Origin: Cryptomeria japonica
Lineage: Eukaryota; Streptophyta; Pinopsida; Cupressales; Cupressaceae
Reading direction: 5' to 3'
Length of the DNA stretch: 64,000 nt
NCBI RefSeq assembly: GCF_030272615.1
Contig: NC_081406.1
Coordinates: 242,723,218 to 242,787,217 of the forward strand
In this document: positions 22,725 to 34,039 of the stretch, piece after piece
Layout: every line of letters begins with the position of its first letter
How positions within the stretch are numbered: the stretch's first letter is position 1
Translations under genes and position numbers: made by a program
The notes under the pieces: generated by a model
Told to the model about the DNA's origin: nothing
The model's database searches: none
What the model saw: the letters and a program-made list of their open reading frames with translations, nothing else

Positions 22725-22872
22725 GCAAGCGAAGAAGTCGCAGTTATCGCCAAAAAATAGCAGCACTTAATCGAGCAAAAAACTTGTTGGAAGCAAGAGC
22801 TAAGCAGCAATCTACAGTGAATTCTTCTGCTACTAAAGCCTCTAAAGGCAATAAAGGTGGAAAGAAAAGCTA
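22725..22872 (+). CDS. Candidate C-terminal exon of a host gene (unidentified)
   Basis: A pyrimidine-rich tract and acceptor-like ttatgatgcag end at 22726. They are followed by an open frame of about 48 codons ending in TAA at 22870-22872. The peptide starts SKRRSRSYRQKIAALNRAKN, continues LLEARAKQQ, becomes Ser/Thr/Ala-rich and ends KGNKGGKKS. The basic helical stretch and lysine-rich tail look like a genuine C-terminus, and the codons are balanced compared with neighbouring random frames. I do not recognise the protein. A GT-AG pair downstream (gtaagg near 22928, ttgcag near 23093) could be a 3'UTR intron. No upstream exon was found, so it could also be an isolated exon copy. Confidence 0.45.
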
Positions 22873-24043
22873 AGTTTTATATACAAGCTGCTTTACATAT
22901 GTGGATGACAGACATGGTTTCAATGTGGGTAAGGTGGTTCCATATCTAATTATCTTATCACGTGATGGCTCATATTTTATAGATTGTCTACCATTTTATT
23001 TTGAAGTTGGGCTTCACTACTGTAACACGAATTAGGTTTTGAGAATGTTACTAAGATTATCATCTAAGTTAGTATCCTTTTCTTGGTTTGCAGGATGGCT
23101 ATTTATTTCTTTTATTAAGCTGTCTTCCAATTATCATGTCTATCAGGGTTTTCACCTGTATTTATTGCAAATATAGACTTGGTACCTGTTAAATGTGGGA
23201 ACTTTTGGTACTGAACAGTTGCAAACACTTGAATATGTCATCATCATTTTGGGGCCAATTACCATCAGCTTATATTGGGAGAAAATATTTCCTGGTTCAT
23301 ATTGTGTAAGAAGAGTATGGATTAATCGTATACTTAATCATTCAGAAGCATTATCAATCCATCATTTTCCTTCCAGACATATGCAATTGTAGCAGAATTT
23401 TGTGATTTAATGTTTTGATACCTCTTGAAGAAGGAAGGACTCTTCCTTGACTTATTTGAGTAAAGAGGCAGTTGCTGTCCTGGAAGATGTTCTCGATATG
23501 GTGCATGAACATATATGCATTTGACCTTTTAGTAGAATTTATTAATCTTATATGATCAAAGACCATCTCAAACTTTTATAGCACAAGACTAAGGAGGTCC
23601 TGGGGTTTAAAATTTACTTCATTGTTAGATTCATATGGTTGTAAAATACCAATTCCCAATGCTACAACACACCAATCATCTGGATATGTTCTCCTCAGAC
23701 AGATATATATGAGTGCTCCGTAATATGTTTGCACAAGTAAAATTACAATACTATAATGAGAACAATTAAGAATGTCTAGACTTGTTTTAACAAAGAGACA
23801 GAGGACACCCAATAGTTTGGAGGGTATACAATGCAAACAAACACTGCAGGGACTAGGTTTTCCGTCTGATCGGTGGCTGGAATTTTAAGCATAATCTTTA
23901 GGGAGAATAATGAGAAGGAAGTTTGATAAATACTTTACTGTGAAATAAAGCACTTTTATATTACCATGCATAGTGCAGTGAAGCTGTTTCTACTTTAAAT
24001 GGGGCATCTCAGAGTATTGTCTCTAGTAAATGTTTGTTTGTAT
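22873..24043. other. Unannotated DNA (possible 3'UTR and downstream flank)
   Basis: The stretch is AT-rich with no conserved frame or repeat. The first 200 bp may be 3'UTR of the candidate exon. Confidence 0.4.
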
Positions 24044-24048
24044 GAAAC

Positions 24049-25511
24049 TGATGAGCACAAGCTTATACTGATAAGTGGGGGTGAATCAATATAAGACAAA
24101 CTATTACTTTTTAAAAATTTAACAACCATAACAATATCAATCACACAAGTTTTAACAATTATGCAACACAAGAAGATCACAAGATTATGTGGAAACCCTT
24201 TCGGGAGAAAAGCACGTCAAAATATTGCTTATGTAAAATTGTCTTTACAAGCTTAGTAGGCACCAATCCACAAGAGGCACCAATCCCCTCTTAAATGATT
24301 TATAGGCACCAACCAATTGGAAACACTGATCCCCACAACCGAGCACCAACTCAGCAAGAGACACCAATCTCTTTTCTTAGGAAGCACCAACTTTCGAATG
24401 AACTTCAATAAATGATGATCAAATGATTTGCCTTCATAAGGGTCTTCTTGTAGACATTACACTCTTTACAAATTTGGTGCAATCACTTTCTTATATTTTC
24501 CTTCTTAAATCTGCATAAACCTCTTCGCAACTCTGCTCAAGTTCTTTCAAAAATGTGTTCTAAATCCCTTCACAAATCTGCTCCAGATCCCTTTCTTGTA
24601 TTTGATCCCTCAATGTATGATGATAATACAGGCCTTCTCACAAATCTACCTATTTGTAATCTTCTATTATATTCTCTTTACATAAATCTGCTTGCGTATA
24701 TCTGATTTATCTCTGTCTTCCACACTTTTTCTCCATATTTCGTAAACTCTATTTATATCTTCATATCTCTATGAAGAGATCCAACACTTCACAAAGGATG
24801 CATTGCTTTCCAAGGGAGGCACCCTTCCTTTACTAATCACTTTCTTTCTTAAAACACAATTGCTGCTTCAATATAAACTTGATCGCTGCTGCTGCCCATG
24901 AAAGATTGTTTTCTTTGTCTTATATGAATTGCTGCTTTTGACATAAATCGTTGCCTTTGCTTATCTCATATCTTCCATTAATTGGTGCTCTTTAAGACTT
25001 ATTAATCACTTCATTTATCATATTATTTGCTGCCTTTGTGAAAACTTAATTGCTTCTGCTTATCAGTTAAATCGTTCACTTCTTGGATCACTATTACATA
25101 TTTAACTTGGGTGATTAAACTTATGTATGCCTTAGAGACCAAAGCATAGTCGGCCAGCAAACAATTTAATTATAAGACAATAACTGCTTCTTACATAGTC
25201 AGCCATGATATTTAATTAAATCATGTTTGTATATGGTCGGCCAGCATTGATTTGGAGTAGATTAAGCACTAAAGACAACTCTCCTTTGAATCAACATTGA
25301 TTCATACTATTAACAGTACAATTACAATCTGCTCTTGACATCAATCAGTGGCCTTTAGCCTTGTCCTTTATCTTGCATATGATTTCAGGTATACTCTCCA
25401 TGCCTTTGTCATCAATGACAATCCTCTTGGACCAGTGATGATATTAATGACAACAATTTTGCCGATAATCTTGTCTATACACCTTTGATATGAATGACAA
25501 TATTTCCAACA
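24049..25511 (-). mobile_element. Minus-strand LTR related to the 48707-56921 solo LTR
   Basis: The right end TTTCCAACA is the complement of a TGTTGG LTR start, and the left end TGATGAGCACAAGC followed by GTGGGGGTGAATCAAT matches the complement of the 56883-56921 end. Flanks gaaac (24044-24048) and gaaat (25512-25516) form a TSD with one C/T difference. The interior carries many CACCAA words in the same region as the 56.5-kb copy. At 1463 bp it is shorter than its relative (2463 bp). No PBS, PPT or coding sequence is present, so it is probably a solo LTR. Confidence 0.7.
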
Positions 25512-25516
25512 GAAAT

Positions 25517-27356
25517 CTCTGTCAAACTACATGAAGTAATGTTAATTATGTCAGTAAAACTTAAAAGCATAAATTTTACTTTATCAAGTCAGGCTAGAAG
25601 TTAGTCTAAACTTAGCACAATAGCTTATCCTATATATAACAACTTATTTTCTATATTTTCTGAACTTTCAATATCACAGATAAAATTGTTAATTTAACAA
25701 AAATATTGGATGTTCGTTTAGTTAACCATCAGTATTTGATACCTTTTGTGGTAGTTTCATATATATAGATATATAACAATCAATGTTTGAAGCTCGTTCA
25801 TAACTTCATAGATGTTGGCCTCCTTCATTCTAGATGATGTTCAATTAATTTCAGTATTTTTATCCACAGAGAACTGATTGGCATCTACAGACTGTAAACT
25901 CCATCAAATGGGTTGGAACAATTATTATTTCATTTTTTTCTTGTATTCTTCTTGCATTCAATGTTATTTTGATGGTTGAAAAAGTTGATGGTATTTCCAG
26001 TCTACGATCATTGTCAGTAGTAGGTATTTGTTAAGGGAAGTGCACTCTTAGAATCTTTTATGACAAAACTGACATCTCATGAAATCACAAATTTTAAAGA
26101 TGACAAAATCAAATCTTATGAAGTCAAATGGATATCACTTAAAGGTGAGTATTTTTTCTTTTATATGCCTTGTGTTGCTTTTAGAGGAAACGCTCTGATC
26201 ACTTGGTGCCTCTTATGGCAGTGCGAGGAGGCTGTTATAGTCAGTGCATGGGATCCCAAGTCTGTTTGTGAGGACACTTACCTTGGTCTACAACAGTTTG
26301 GAATCCTTTGAGCAGCTTGTAGGAATAATTTTAAAGAGAACAAATGTTATTAATATCATGCCAGATCTTTGTAGTCTTACATGAAAGTAGAGACTTGTTG
26401 CCCAGCCTTTTAATATATCACCTGATTAGGCATTATTGATGTATTCCTTTGCAAGAGTTGACGAGGGTGCTCAGTGAAAGTTGATCAAGAAGCTACTTAT
26501 TGACAACTTTCTTGGCAATAAGGGTTGAAATTTGGGACTGTGATGCACTCATTTCATGGCAGTGTGCCTGCCATGTAGAGAGTCATGAAATGTAAAATAT
26601 TCTTAATGCTTTCTTACACGACTCCGAGAATGTAGAAAATAGTCAGAATCTTCTTTCCATATTAAAGGATGATAATTGATATTGAGCATCACTGATTATG
26701 ATTGACCAAGTTGAGAAATTCCTGCCATCACAAGCCTTTTCATTTGTTTTTGCATTAAATGGAAAAGTTTTTGTCGGTAGTTCGGAATTTGTGGAGATGC
26801 AAGTTTTTGTGGAACCTTGTTACTCAGCACTACCAAAATTTATTAAATGCTAACATGTTTATGTTTGGTACACAATGTACATTGTTCTTTTAAGGAAACA
26901 GAAACTAATTAATGTGGGGATTCAGTCTATGATTAAATATAAAAGTTGATGTCTTGATTTATGTGTACACAATTCTAAGTTTTCACAATTCTAAGTTTTC
27001 ATTTGTATATTGATTTTAGCTTTCATTCAAGAACAATTACAAATTTTCTATGTTTGTGCTGGTAATTCAGGTCCAACTTTGCAAAAAATAGTAGAAAATT
27101 ATGACCCAATAGAATATGTTACATTCTCTTGTAAACCTATGGGGCCAATTAGTTACTAACAAATACCCTTTGATGCCATTTTAAAAAGGAGTGTTTTATA
27201 ATGAATTTGGACTGTGGCAGGTCTTAATGTATTCTTTTCAGCAAAGATTGGATTTTATTTGGATTCAACGAGTTTTTTTTTCACTTTCTTGATTGATTGT
27301 TTCTTTGTGGTTAACAACACTGCATTTCTTAACCTCCATTTTAATCTTACCATTAT
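25517..27356. other. Unannotated intergenic DNA
   Basis: No conserved coding sequence or repeat was recognised. An 83-codon frame at 26060-26311 spans a gtgagt...ttttag interval of only about 40 bp, too short for a normal plant intron. Confidence 0.45.
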
Positions 27357-27361
27357 GGGGA

Positions 27362-29152
27362 TGGTGCAGGGGTACCCAAGAACATTGATGCCTTCATGAG
27401 GCAAATCTTCAAAATGTCTTGATTTGTATCAAATGAGGTCCTATGGACCATTTTGTGGTAATTTGTAATCAAAAGATGTGAGGGGACACACTTTTGTGTT
27501 CATGACACAAAGTTGTCAGTAAGCTGTCAAGGTTGTCATAGAGGTGCAAAAGTTGTCAAGATGCTCCAAAAAGGGATTTAATCATGTATTAAGGTCTAAT
27601 AGACCATGTGGAAGCAGTTTGAGTCTATTTTAGGTCATATGTCAAATGTGGAAAAATTGTCAAAGGTTGACAAAAAGTTGTCTTTGCAACTTTCTTATAA
27701 AACTATCATATTGAACAAAATTGATTATTTTGGGGTTAGTTAATGTTCAAAAGTCAATTATGGATGTTGGAGGGCTGAGCCAACCTATAAATAACTTTGT
27801 TTCTTCGACCATTGGGTCGGTGGTTGGATATATTGAAGAAAAATCAATAAAATTTTGAATTCCTTGCATTTTTACTATTTTTTTTTTAACGTTGCAGTTT
27901 TATCTTTTTGATTTTTCATAGTGGAATTCATCATATTTTGATAGGAAACCTATTGGATGTGATAGAGTAGTGAACTAACTTCATTTTGGCTTTTGTGACA
28001 TCAAATTTGGTTAAGATTTGAGGAAGTTATGGTCATTTTAATGATTGCTACTTTCAGATTTTTCCAGTAGCAGTCCCGTTGCAGCGAATTGTATGGACAC
28101 ATACGGTTTTCTGATGTTGTGAAACCCATATGGCTTGATAGAGGAGTAAATCTTCTTCCTTTTGCAACAAGTTTGAATGAATTTCATTAAGTTTGTGCAA
28201 AGTTATGACAGTTTTTCTGAGATCAGCCCTATGAGTAAGGGTTTCAAGGGTTCCAATTAAAAAAAAATGGATTCATGAACTTTCCACCATTAAAGTCTCT
28301 TACAAATTGGTGAAATGAAGGTTTAAAGAGTGTATTTTAAGATTCTTAAACTTGCAGGAGTGATCAATGTTGTTTGTGAGCAATAAGATGATGCCCTAGG
28401 TAGACAGCCTATGTATTTTTGTCCATTTGATAGTGCAGTGATAAGGGTTTTATGAAATAAGAAAAGAATGATCATTTCTAATGCTAAAGCTTGTGGTTTT
28501 ATGTTTTTTATGACTTGCTTTGACCCTTGGAATGTGAGTTGTTGATCAAGAGTCGAGAATCCTTGTAGATGCTTTGCAAAAGTGGCCTAATTAGGCCTAG
28601 GAAATAGAGGATAGCAAATTTTTGAGGTGATATGTTTTAAAGAAGCCAAATGGGTATTCAAATATGTTTTTACAGTCAGGATATCAAGTCTTATTCAAAA
28701 GTTGTGAAGGACTCTTCTTATTTGAAGGGCTACTAGAATCTAGGTCTAATGGTGTGGATAGTATAGTGGTTGGGGCAACTAGAAGTATAGGAGGGTTTTG
28801 TTAATCCATTTATGTTGTTCCCACTTGGTCTAAGATGTCTCAATGGTTTGTTCAAGCATTTTGAAACCTTGAAGCAAAGTTGGTGTTTGTAGTCCTATTG
28901 AAGCATAGTTTCTATTGAGAAGAAACTCTAAACTTGTAAGTGAAGAATGAAGGCTGGTTGGTGATTAAACTAAAAAGAATACATGTTTGATTGAAGTATT
29001 GAAGTGTCAAGAAGTTTGTCCTTGAGAGGGAGATTATCTAGTGTGGTTGCTTGATTGGGTTATGAGGAAGTTTTGAGGCCATTGTTGTGAAATATGCCTA
29101 CTTGGTATTGATATGTCTACATGTTGTTGATTGGAACCCCACCTTTGCATCA
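27362..29152 (+). repeat. 5' LTR (1791 bp)
   Basis: It is collinear with 30256-32432. A TATA box (tataaata, 27786-27793) lies about 420 bp from the start; the 3' copy has it mutated to tattaata. Position 28280 shows the uninterrupted sequence (gaactttccacc) that the TRIM split in the 3' LTR. Confidence 0.9.
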
Positions 29153-29154
29153 AC

Positions 29155-29168
29155 TGGTATTAGAGCTC
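29155..29168 (+). promoter_or_regulatory. Primer-binding site, initiator tRNA-Met type
   Basis: Tggtattagagctc begins 2 nt after the 5' LTR. It matches the plant initiator-Met PBS (tggtatcagagc) with one C-to-T change. Confidence 0.8.
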
Positions 29169-29319
29169 AGAAGGTTTGGGCAAGAGAGTTTGGTGTTTGT
29201 GTGTTTGTGTTTGTGCAGGTTGAGAAGAGAACTTGGTTACCAAAAGACTAGGTAGAGAGGAGAAGAGATGTAAGTGAGGCAAAGACAAAGTGGAAGCAAG
29301 GTTAAAGGGACTTGCTTGA

Positions 29320-29541
29320 AGAGATGGATTTGTTGAAAAGGTATTTGTTGGGTGAGGGTTGAACAAAGAAGAAACAAGAAAAGAAAAGAGAAGAAAAAGA
29401 GAGGAAGAGGAAAGAGGAAAAGATGAGGCAAATAGAGTTTGAGGGAGAGATTAGAGAAATAAAACAAGAAATGGAACAAATAGAGGAAATGGCAAAGAGA
29501 TATCAACTTGAGATAGAGCAAGAGTACTTAGTTGGCATTTG
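29320..29541 (+). pseudogene. Gag-like coiled-coil fragment
   Basis: The + strand frame reads MDLLKRYLLGEG, a stop, then a highly charged stretch (KKKQEKKREEKERKRKEEK) and MRQIEFEGEIREIKQEMEQI. The charged K/E/R helix is typical of the N-terminal part of gag in some plant chromoviruses. It is interrupted by stops and leads into poorly conserved sequence to about 30026. The purine-rich composition also creates spurious minus-strand frames, which I disregard. Confidence 0.5.
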
Positions 29542-30091
29542 ACAATGAAGAAGAAGGTTGTATGGCCTATTCAAAGGCTTATTCAAAAAAGAAAACAAGT
29601 GAAGGCATTAGAACCAGATGTGAAGACAAAAGAACCCCTAATGGAACATAGAATGAACAAACAAAGGAAGATAAATGAGAAGATATAGATGCAAGGACAA
29701 CAGTCAATGATGAAGAAGAAAATTTATGGACAACATATGGAACCATTGAGAATGAATGGAATAGTAAGGTTGGAATTGAACAAGTTGAGGTGATGAAGGT
29801 AGAAGAAGAAGAATGCATGGAGATTGATGGTAAGATTGTTGATGAAAGGGTGCAGATAACTACATCATACGTTGTCATGTGGCAGGAGTCACCAAGGAGA
29901 TTTGAGAAGCACAACAAAGATTTCATGCATGGCATTGATACTAATCAATTTTTTTTTGTCAATGAAGTAGTTATTGTATTTGTCCCAATGCAGGTATCAA
30001 GAAAAGCAGATTGGAAAATACAATAATTTCCCTTTGATAGGTCCAAATACCTAAGCAAGAGAATGGGCAGACTAAGAGTGAAGATGAAGTA

Positions 30092-30262
30092 AAATGTTGG
30101 TGCAAGTTCAAGAGATGATACATGTTTTCAATACCTAGTTCATTGGAAAGGTACACCAGGTGAAAGAAGAATTTGGAGAGCAAAGGAGGAGATCAAACAT
30201 GATTTTGGTTGTAGGTCTTCACTCAAGGGACTTGAGTTTCTTTTCCATGGGAGTATGGTGTA
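30092..30262 (+). pseudogene. Chromodomain-like C-terminal integrase remnant
   Basis: The frame shows FQYLVHWKGTPGERRIWRAK followed by EEIKHDF, and stops at the LTR junction. YLV.WKG.P....W is the core chromodomain signature found at the C-terminus of chromovirus integrases, which target insertion to modified histones. The catalytic core normally upstream is missing. The Trp of the second motif is retained, although the first aromatic cage position cannot be judged. Confidence 0.6.
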
Positions 30263-31250
30263 GGGGCACCCAAGAACGTTGATGCTTCCATGAGGCAAAT
30301 TTTCAAAAAATGTCTTGATTTGTATCAAATGAGGTCTTATGGACCATTTTGTGGTAATTTGTAATCAAAAGATGTGAGGGGACACACTTTTGTCTTCATG
30401 ACACAAAGTTGTTAGTAAGTTGTCAAGGTTGTCATAGAGGTGCAAAAGTTGTCAAGATGCTCCAAAAAGGGACTTAATCATGTAACAAGGTCTAATAGAT
30501 CATGCGGAAGCAGTTTGAGTCTATTTTAGGTCCTAGAAGGTCATTTTAAGGTCATATGTCAAATGTGGAAAAATTGTCAAAGGTTGACAAAAAGTTGTCA
30601 TTGCAACTTTCTTATAAAACTATCACATGAACAAAATTGATTAGTTTGGGGTTAGTTAATGTTCAAAAGTCAGTTATGGATGTTGGAGGGTTGAGCCAAC
30701 CTATTAATAACTTTATTTCATCGACCATTGGGTCGATGGTTGGATGTATTGAAGAAATCGCAATAAAATGTTGAATTCCCTGCATTTTTACTGTTTTTAT
30801 TGACGTTGCAGTCTGATCCTTTTGATTTTTCATAGTGGAATTCATCATATTTTGATAGGAAACCTATTGAATGTGATAGAGCAGTGAACTAATTCATTTT
30901 GGCTTTTGTGGCATCAAATTTGGTTAAGATTTGAGGAAGTTATGGTCATTTTAATGACTGCTACTTTCAGATTTTTCCAGTAACAGTCCCGTTGCAGCAA
31001 ATTGTATGGACACATACGGTTTTCTGATGTTGTGAAACCCATATGGCTTGATAGAGGATTTACTCTTCTTCCTTTTGCAACAAGTTTGAGTGAATTTTAT
31101 TAAGTTTGTGCAAAGTTATGATAGTTTTTCAGAGATCATTCCTGTGAGTAATGGTTTCAAGGGTTCCAATGTAAATAATTGGATTCATGAACTTTTTGTT
31201 GGTGTTGGAAATAAGCCACACCCAGATCGTCGATTGACTGGTCCAAGAGG

Positions 31251-31321
31251 GGCCAGTAGCTCAATGGTAGAGCACTCCAGCAATGTATGGAAGGTCCTAG
31301 GTTTGAGTCCTAGTTGGTCCA
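31251..31321 (+). ncRNA. tRNA-like sequence in TRIM LTR 1
   Basis: An A-box-like TAGCTCAATGG (31257-31267) with a GCTC/GAGC D-stem is followed by a T-arm with a perfect 5-bp stem (ctagg/cctag) and 7-nt loop. The B-box is GGTTTGAGTCC (31300-31310), one change from the consensus GGTTCGANTCC. The acceptor ends pair over about 5 bp (ggcca with tggtc). The anticodon arm is poor (8-nt loop), so it is unlikely to be a working tRNA but could be an RNA polymerase III promoter. Confidence 0.75.
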
Positions 31322-31449
31322 TGTCTCAACATGGTATCAGAGCCAGGTCCAGGCTAGGAGCCCCAAGCACACGAGAGGTGTGGCTTAAGGGGGGGTGTTG
31401 GTGTTGGAAATAAGTCACACCCAGACCGTCGATGGACTGGTCCAAGAGG

Positions 31450-31519
31450 GGCCAGTAGCTCAGTGGTAGAGCACTCAGCAGCGTATGGAAGGTCCTAGGT
31501 TTGAGTCCTAGCTTGTCCA
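31450..31519 (+). ncRNA. tRNA-like sequence in TRIM LTR 2
   Basis: The same structure as in LTR 1, with A-box TAGCTCAGTGG (a perfect plant-type match) and B-box GGTTTGAGTCC. Differences from LTR 1 fall mostly in the anticodon-arm region and near the 3' acceptor strand, while the A-box and T-arm are conserved. Confidence 0.75.
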
Positions 31520-32437
31520 TGTCTCAACACTTTCCACCGTTAAAATCTCTTACAAATTGGTGGAATGAAGGTTTAAAGAGTGTTTTTTAAGATTCTTATA
31601 CTTGTAGGAGTGATCAATGTTGTTTGTGAGCAATAAGATGATGCCCTAGGCAGACAACCTGTGTATTTTTGTCCATTTGATAGTGCAGTGATAAAGGTTT
31701 TATGAAATAAGAAAGGAATGATCATTTCTAATGCTAAAGCTTGTGGTTTTATGTTGTTTATGACATGGTTTGACCCTTGGAATGTGAGTTGTTGATCAGG
31801 AGTCAAGAATCCTTGTAGATGCTTTTCAAAAGTGGCTTAATTAGGCCTAGGAAACAGAGGATAGCAAATTTTTGAGGCCTGTGTTTCAAAACAACCCTAC
31901 CTTAATTTTTGATATGTTTTAAAGAAGCCAAATGGTTACTCAAATATGTTTTTACAGTTGGTATATTAGGTCTTATTCAAATGTTGTGAAGGATTGTTCC
32001 TATTTGAAGGGCTACTAGAATTAGACCTAATGGTGTGGATAGCATTGTAGTTGGGATAACTAGAAGTATTGGAGGGTTTTGTTACTCCATTTATGTTATT
32101 CCCACTTGGTCTGAGATGGCTCAATGGTTTGCTCAAGCATTTTGAAACCTTGAAGCAAAGTTGGTGTTTGTAGTCCTATTGAAGCAATGTCTATTGTGAA
32201 GAAACTCTAAACTTGTAAAGGGAAGAATGAATGTTGGTTGGTGATTAGACTAAAAAGAATACATGTTTGATTGAAGTATTGAAGTGTCAAGAAGTTTGTC
32301 CTTGAAAGGGAGATTATCTAGTGTGGTTGCTTGATTGGGTTATGAGGAAGTTTTGAGGCCATTGTTGTGAAATATGCCTACTTGGTATTTATATGTCTAC
32401 ATGTTGTTGATTGGAACCCCACCTCTGCATCAGGGGA

Positions 32438-34039
32438 GCTCAAACACAATTGCTTTGGAATTGTGAGGGTTCTTGGTGTCAATCCTTACAATAATAATAA
32501 TAATAATAATAATTTTTATTATTGGATTTAGCACCAGCTCACTAGTTCACTTCTTTGCTATTGTTAGACAACCTATACGTGTTGTCATAGGTGGGAGTAA
32601 TTTTGAAGATGAACTGATAATTAATTGTTTTGCAACTCCTTGACTATTCTTGATTTCTTATTTTATGTGCAATTCTCAATGTTTAGCATGTGATGTTCCA
32701 ATGCTAGGAGGATGCTTTGTGTTGGGTTCTATATCTTCATTTGTTTTGCCAATATGATTTTGTTGTTTTGAAGACGTTGCCAAGAGAATCTATTAAAATC
32801 AAGAGTTTACAATTACTTTGTTTAAGACCAATAATGCAAACTACTTTAATTTGTAGCTTTATCTTTCCTCATTATGCTCTTTAAGTCCCTACTCCAATAT
32901 CGTGTACCAAATTTAGTCTTTGTTTTAGTTGATCACCTTTGTTGTGCTTTTTAGGAATACAAGGTAGTAGAGGGATGGTGCTTGAGGCAACCTATGTCTA
33001 TGTTTGAAGGTAGCATTACGGTAGAGATGCCCTTTGTGCATCATGCAAATATTCATAAATAAATAAATCTAGTAACAACCATAGCCTGTTGATTTACTCA
33101 TCCATCCTTACAAATTTTATGTTAAGACTCAACTATTTTTCCATTGTACCTAGTCTACATTCCAAAACATTTAATTTTGAAATAGGAATCTAAGTTGAGG
33201 TACAATGTTCTCTCCTTGAGAGAATACAGATTATTAATACCAACAATTCTTTATAAATAGGTGGCTTTGTGGAGAGAGGAAAACCTAGATGATCCATGTA
33301 GACCCCTTACCAAAAATTTCAAAATGCCACATGTCTTGCAATCTTTGACTATGCACCTATATTAAAGGGCAACATATGAGGAACTGCAAGGAATCCACAT
33401 GCCTAGGTTTGAATGTACAAAGGAATATGAGAAAAGAAAGACACGAGAAAGACAACCTGCTAGAGATATGACAAATGATAAGCCATGTCCATGAGCCCAT
33501 CCCATGGGTGAAGTTCATCATGTAGTATTACCAACAATGTTATGTTAACATAAGCTTGTAGTGAGAGAAGCACTAAATTTCATCTATAGGGATTGTTTTA
33601 GTAGCTTTCTCCCTTGGGATGGTTGTCCATAAAAGAGGTCAAGTCTTGAGATGCAATATTCTTACCTGATTATTGTAGTCTATAAGAAAATTGGCAAAAG
33701 TCCCAATAGTTGATTTGGCTTGCCTATAATAATGATACTAGGAGGATAACTCTGACTTGACATGTGATGTACTATACATTCACTTATGATATTGATTCTA
33801 TGTTGTAGGTTATAGCTTTTTAGCTTAGCACAGATTATTATATGTGTCTTCTTCCACAAGGATGGAAAAGGCCCCCATGAAAGATTCCTTATCATCTATG
33901 ACGATTTTGTCGTTTGTTGTCAAAATCTTAGATTTCCTTAATATTAAACCTTTACAATAATTGGAGTAGAATTTTGTGTAACTAGTCTTCCCAATGCACT
34001 ACTATCTCCTCTTTACCAGAAGGATATTTTTATATGGTA
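32438..34039. other. Unannotated intergenic DNA with an (AAT)n microsatellite
   Basis: The only structure is an AAT trinucleotide run at about 32488-32513. No conserved coding sequence is seen. Confidence 0.5.

Larger units (their letters stand above)
31197..31529 (+). mobile_element. TRIM (miniature LTR retrotransposon) with tRNA-like LTRs, 333 bp
   Basis: Two direct LTRs, 31197-31331 (135 bp) and 31396-31529 (134 bp), both start TGTTGGTGTTGG and end TGTCTCAACA. A canonical initiator-Met PBS (tggtatcagagcc) starts at 31332, immediately after LTR 1, and a PPT (cttaaggggggg, 31384-31395) abuts LTR 2. The internal region is only 64 bp and non-coding. Flanks ctttt/ctttc form the TSD, and the empty site is preserved in the sister LTR at about 28280. 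Each LTR carries a tRNA-like segment. The size and layout match TRIM elements; Cassandra TRIMs carry 5S RNA in their LTRs, and here a tRNA-like unit takes that place. Confidence 0.9.
27362..32432 (+). mobile_element. Non-autonomous LTR retrotransposon (chromovirus-derived) with perfect TSD
   Basis: Two direct LTRs (27362-29152 and 30256-32432) flank only 1.1 kb of internal DNA. The element starts TGGTG, ends CATCA and is bounded by the 5-bp TSD gggga (27357-27361 and 32433-32437). A PBS complementary to initiator tRNA-Met follows the 5' LTR. The internal region keeps a gag-like coiled coil and, just before the 3' LTR, a chromodomain-like remnant, but no protease, RT, RNase H or integrase core. 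This is the expected shape of an internally deleted chromovirus mobilised in trans. The 3' LTR was later hit by a TRIM element (31197-31529). Confidence 0.9.
30256..32432 (+). repeat. 3' LTR (2177 bp, carries a TRIM insertion)
   Basis: It aligns with the 5' LTR from TGGTGTAGGGG to GCATCA. Extra segments relative to the 5' copy are the TRIM (31197-31529 plus TSD), about 20 bp near 30530-30550 and about 30 bp near 31880-31910. Point differences are common, so the insertion is not recent. Confidence 0.88.

Noticed and set aside
26060-26311. Possible exon pair split by gtgagt...ttttag
   Set aside because: The interval is only about 40 bp, below normal plant intron size, and the peptides match nothing I recognise.
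29160-29935. Several minus-strand frames rich in Leu, Ser and Phe
   Set aside because: They are complements of the purine-rich gag-like coiled coil; composition alone explains them.
31251-31321. Interpretation as an ordinary nuclear tRNA gene
   Set aside because: It lies inside both LTRs of a TRIM and the anticodon arm does not form a proper 7-nt loop.
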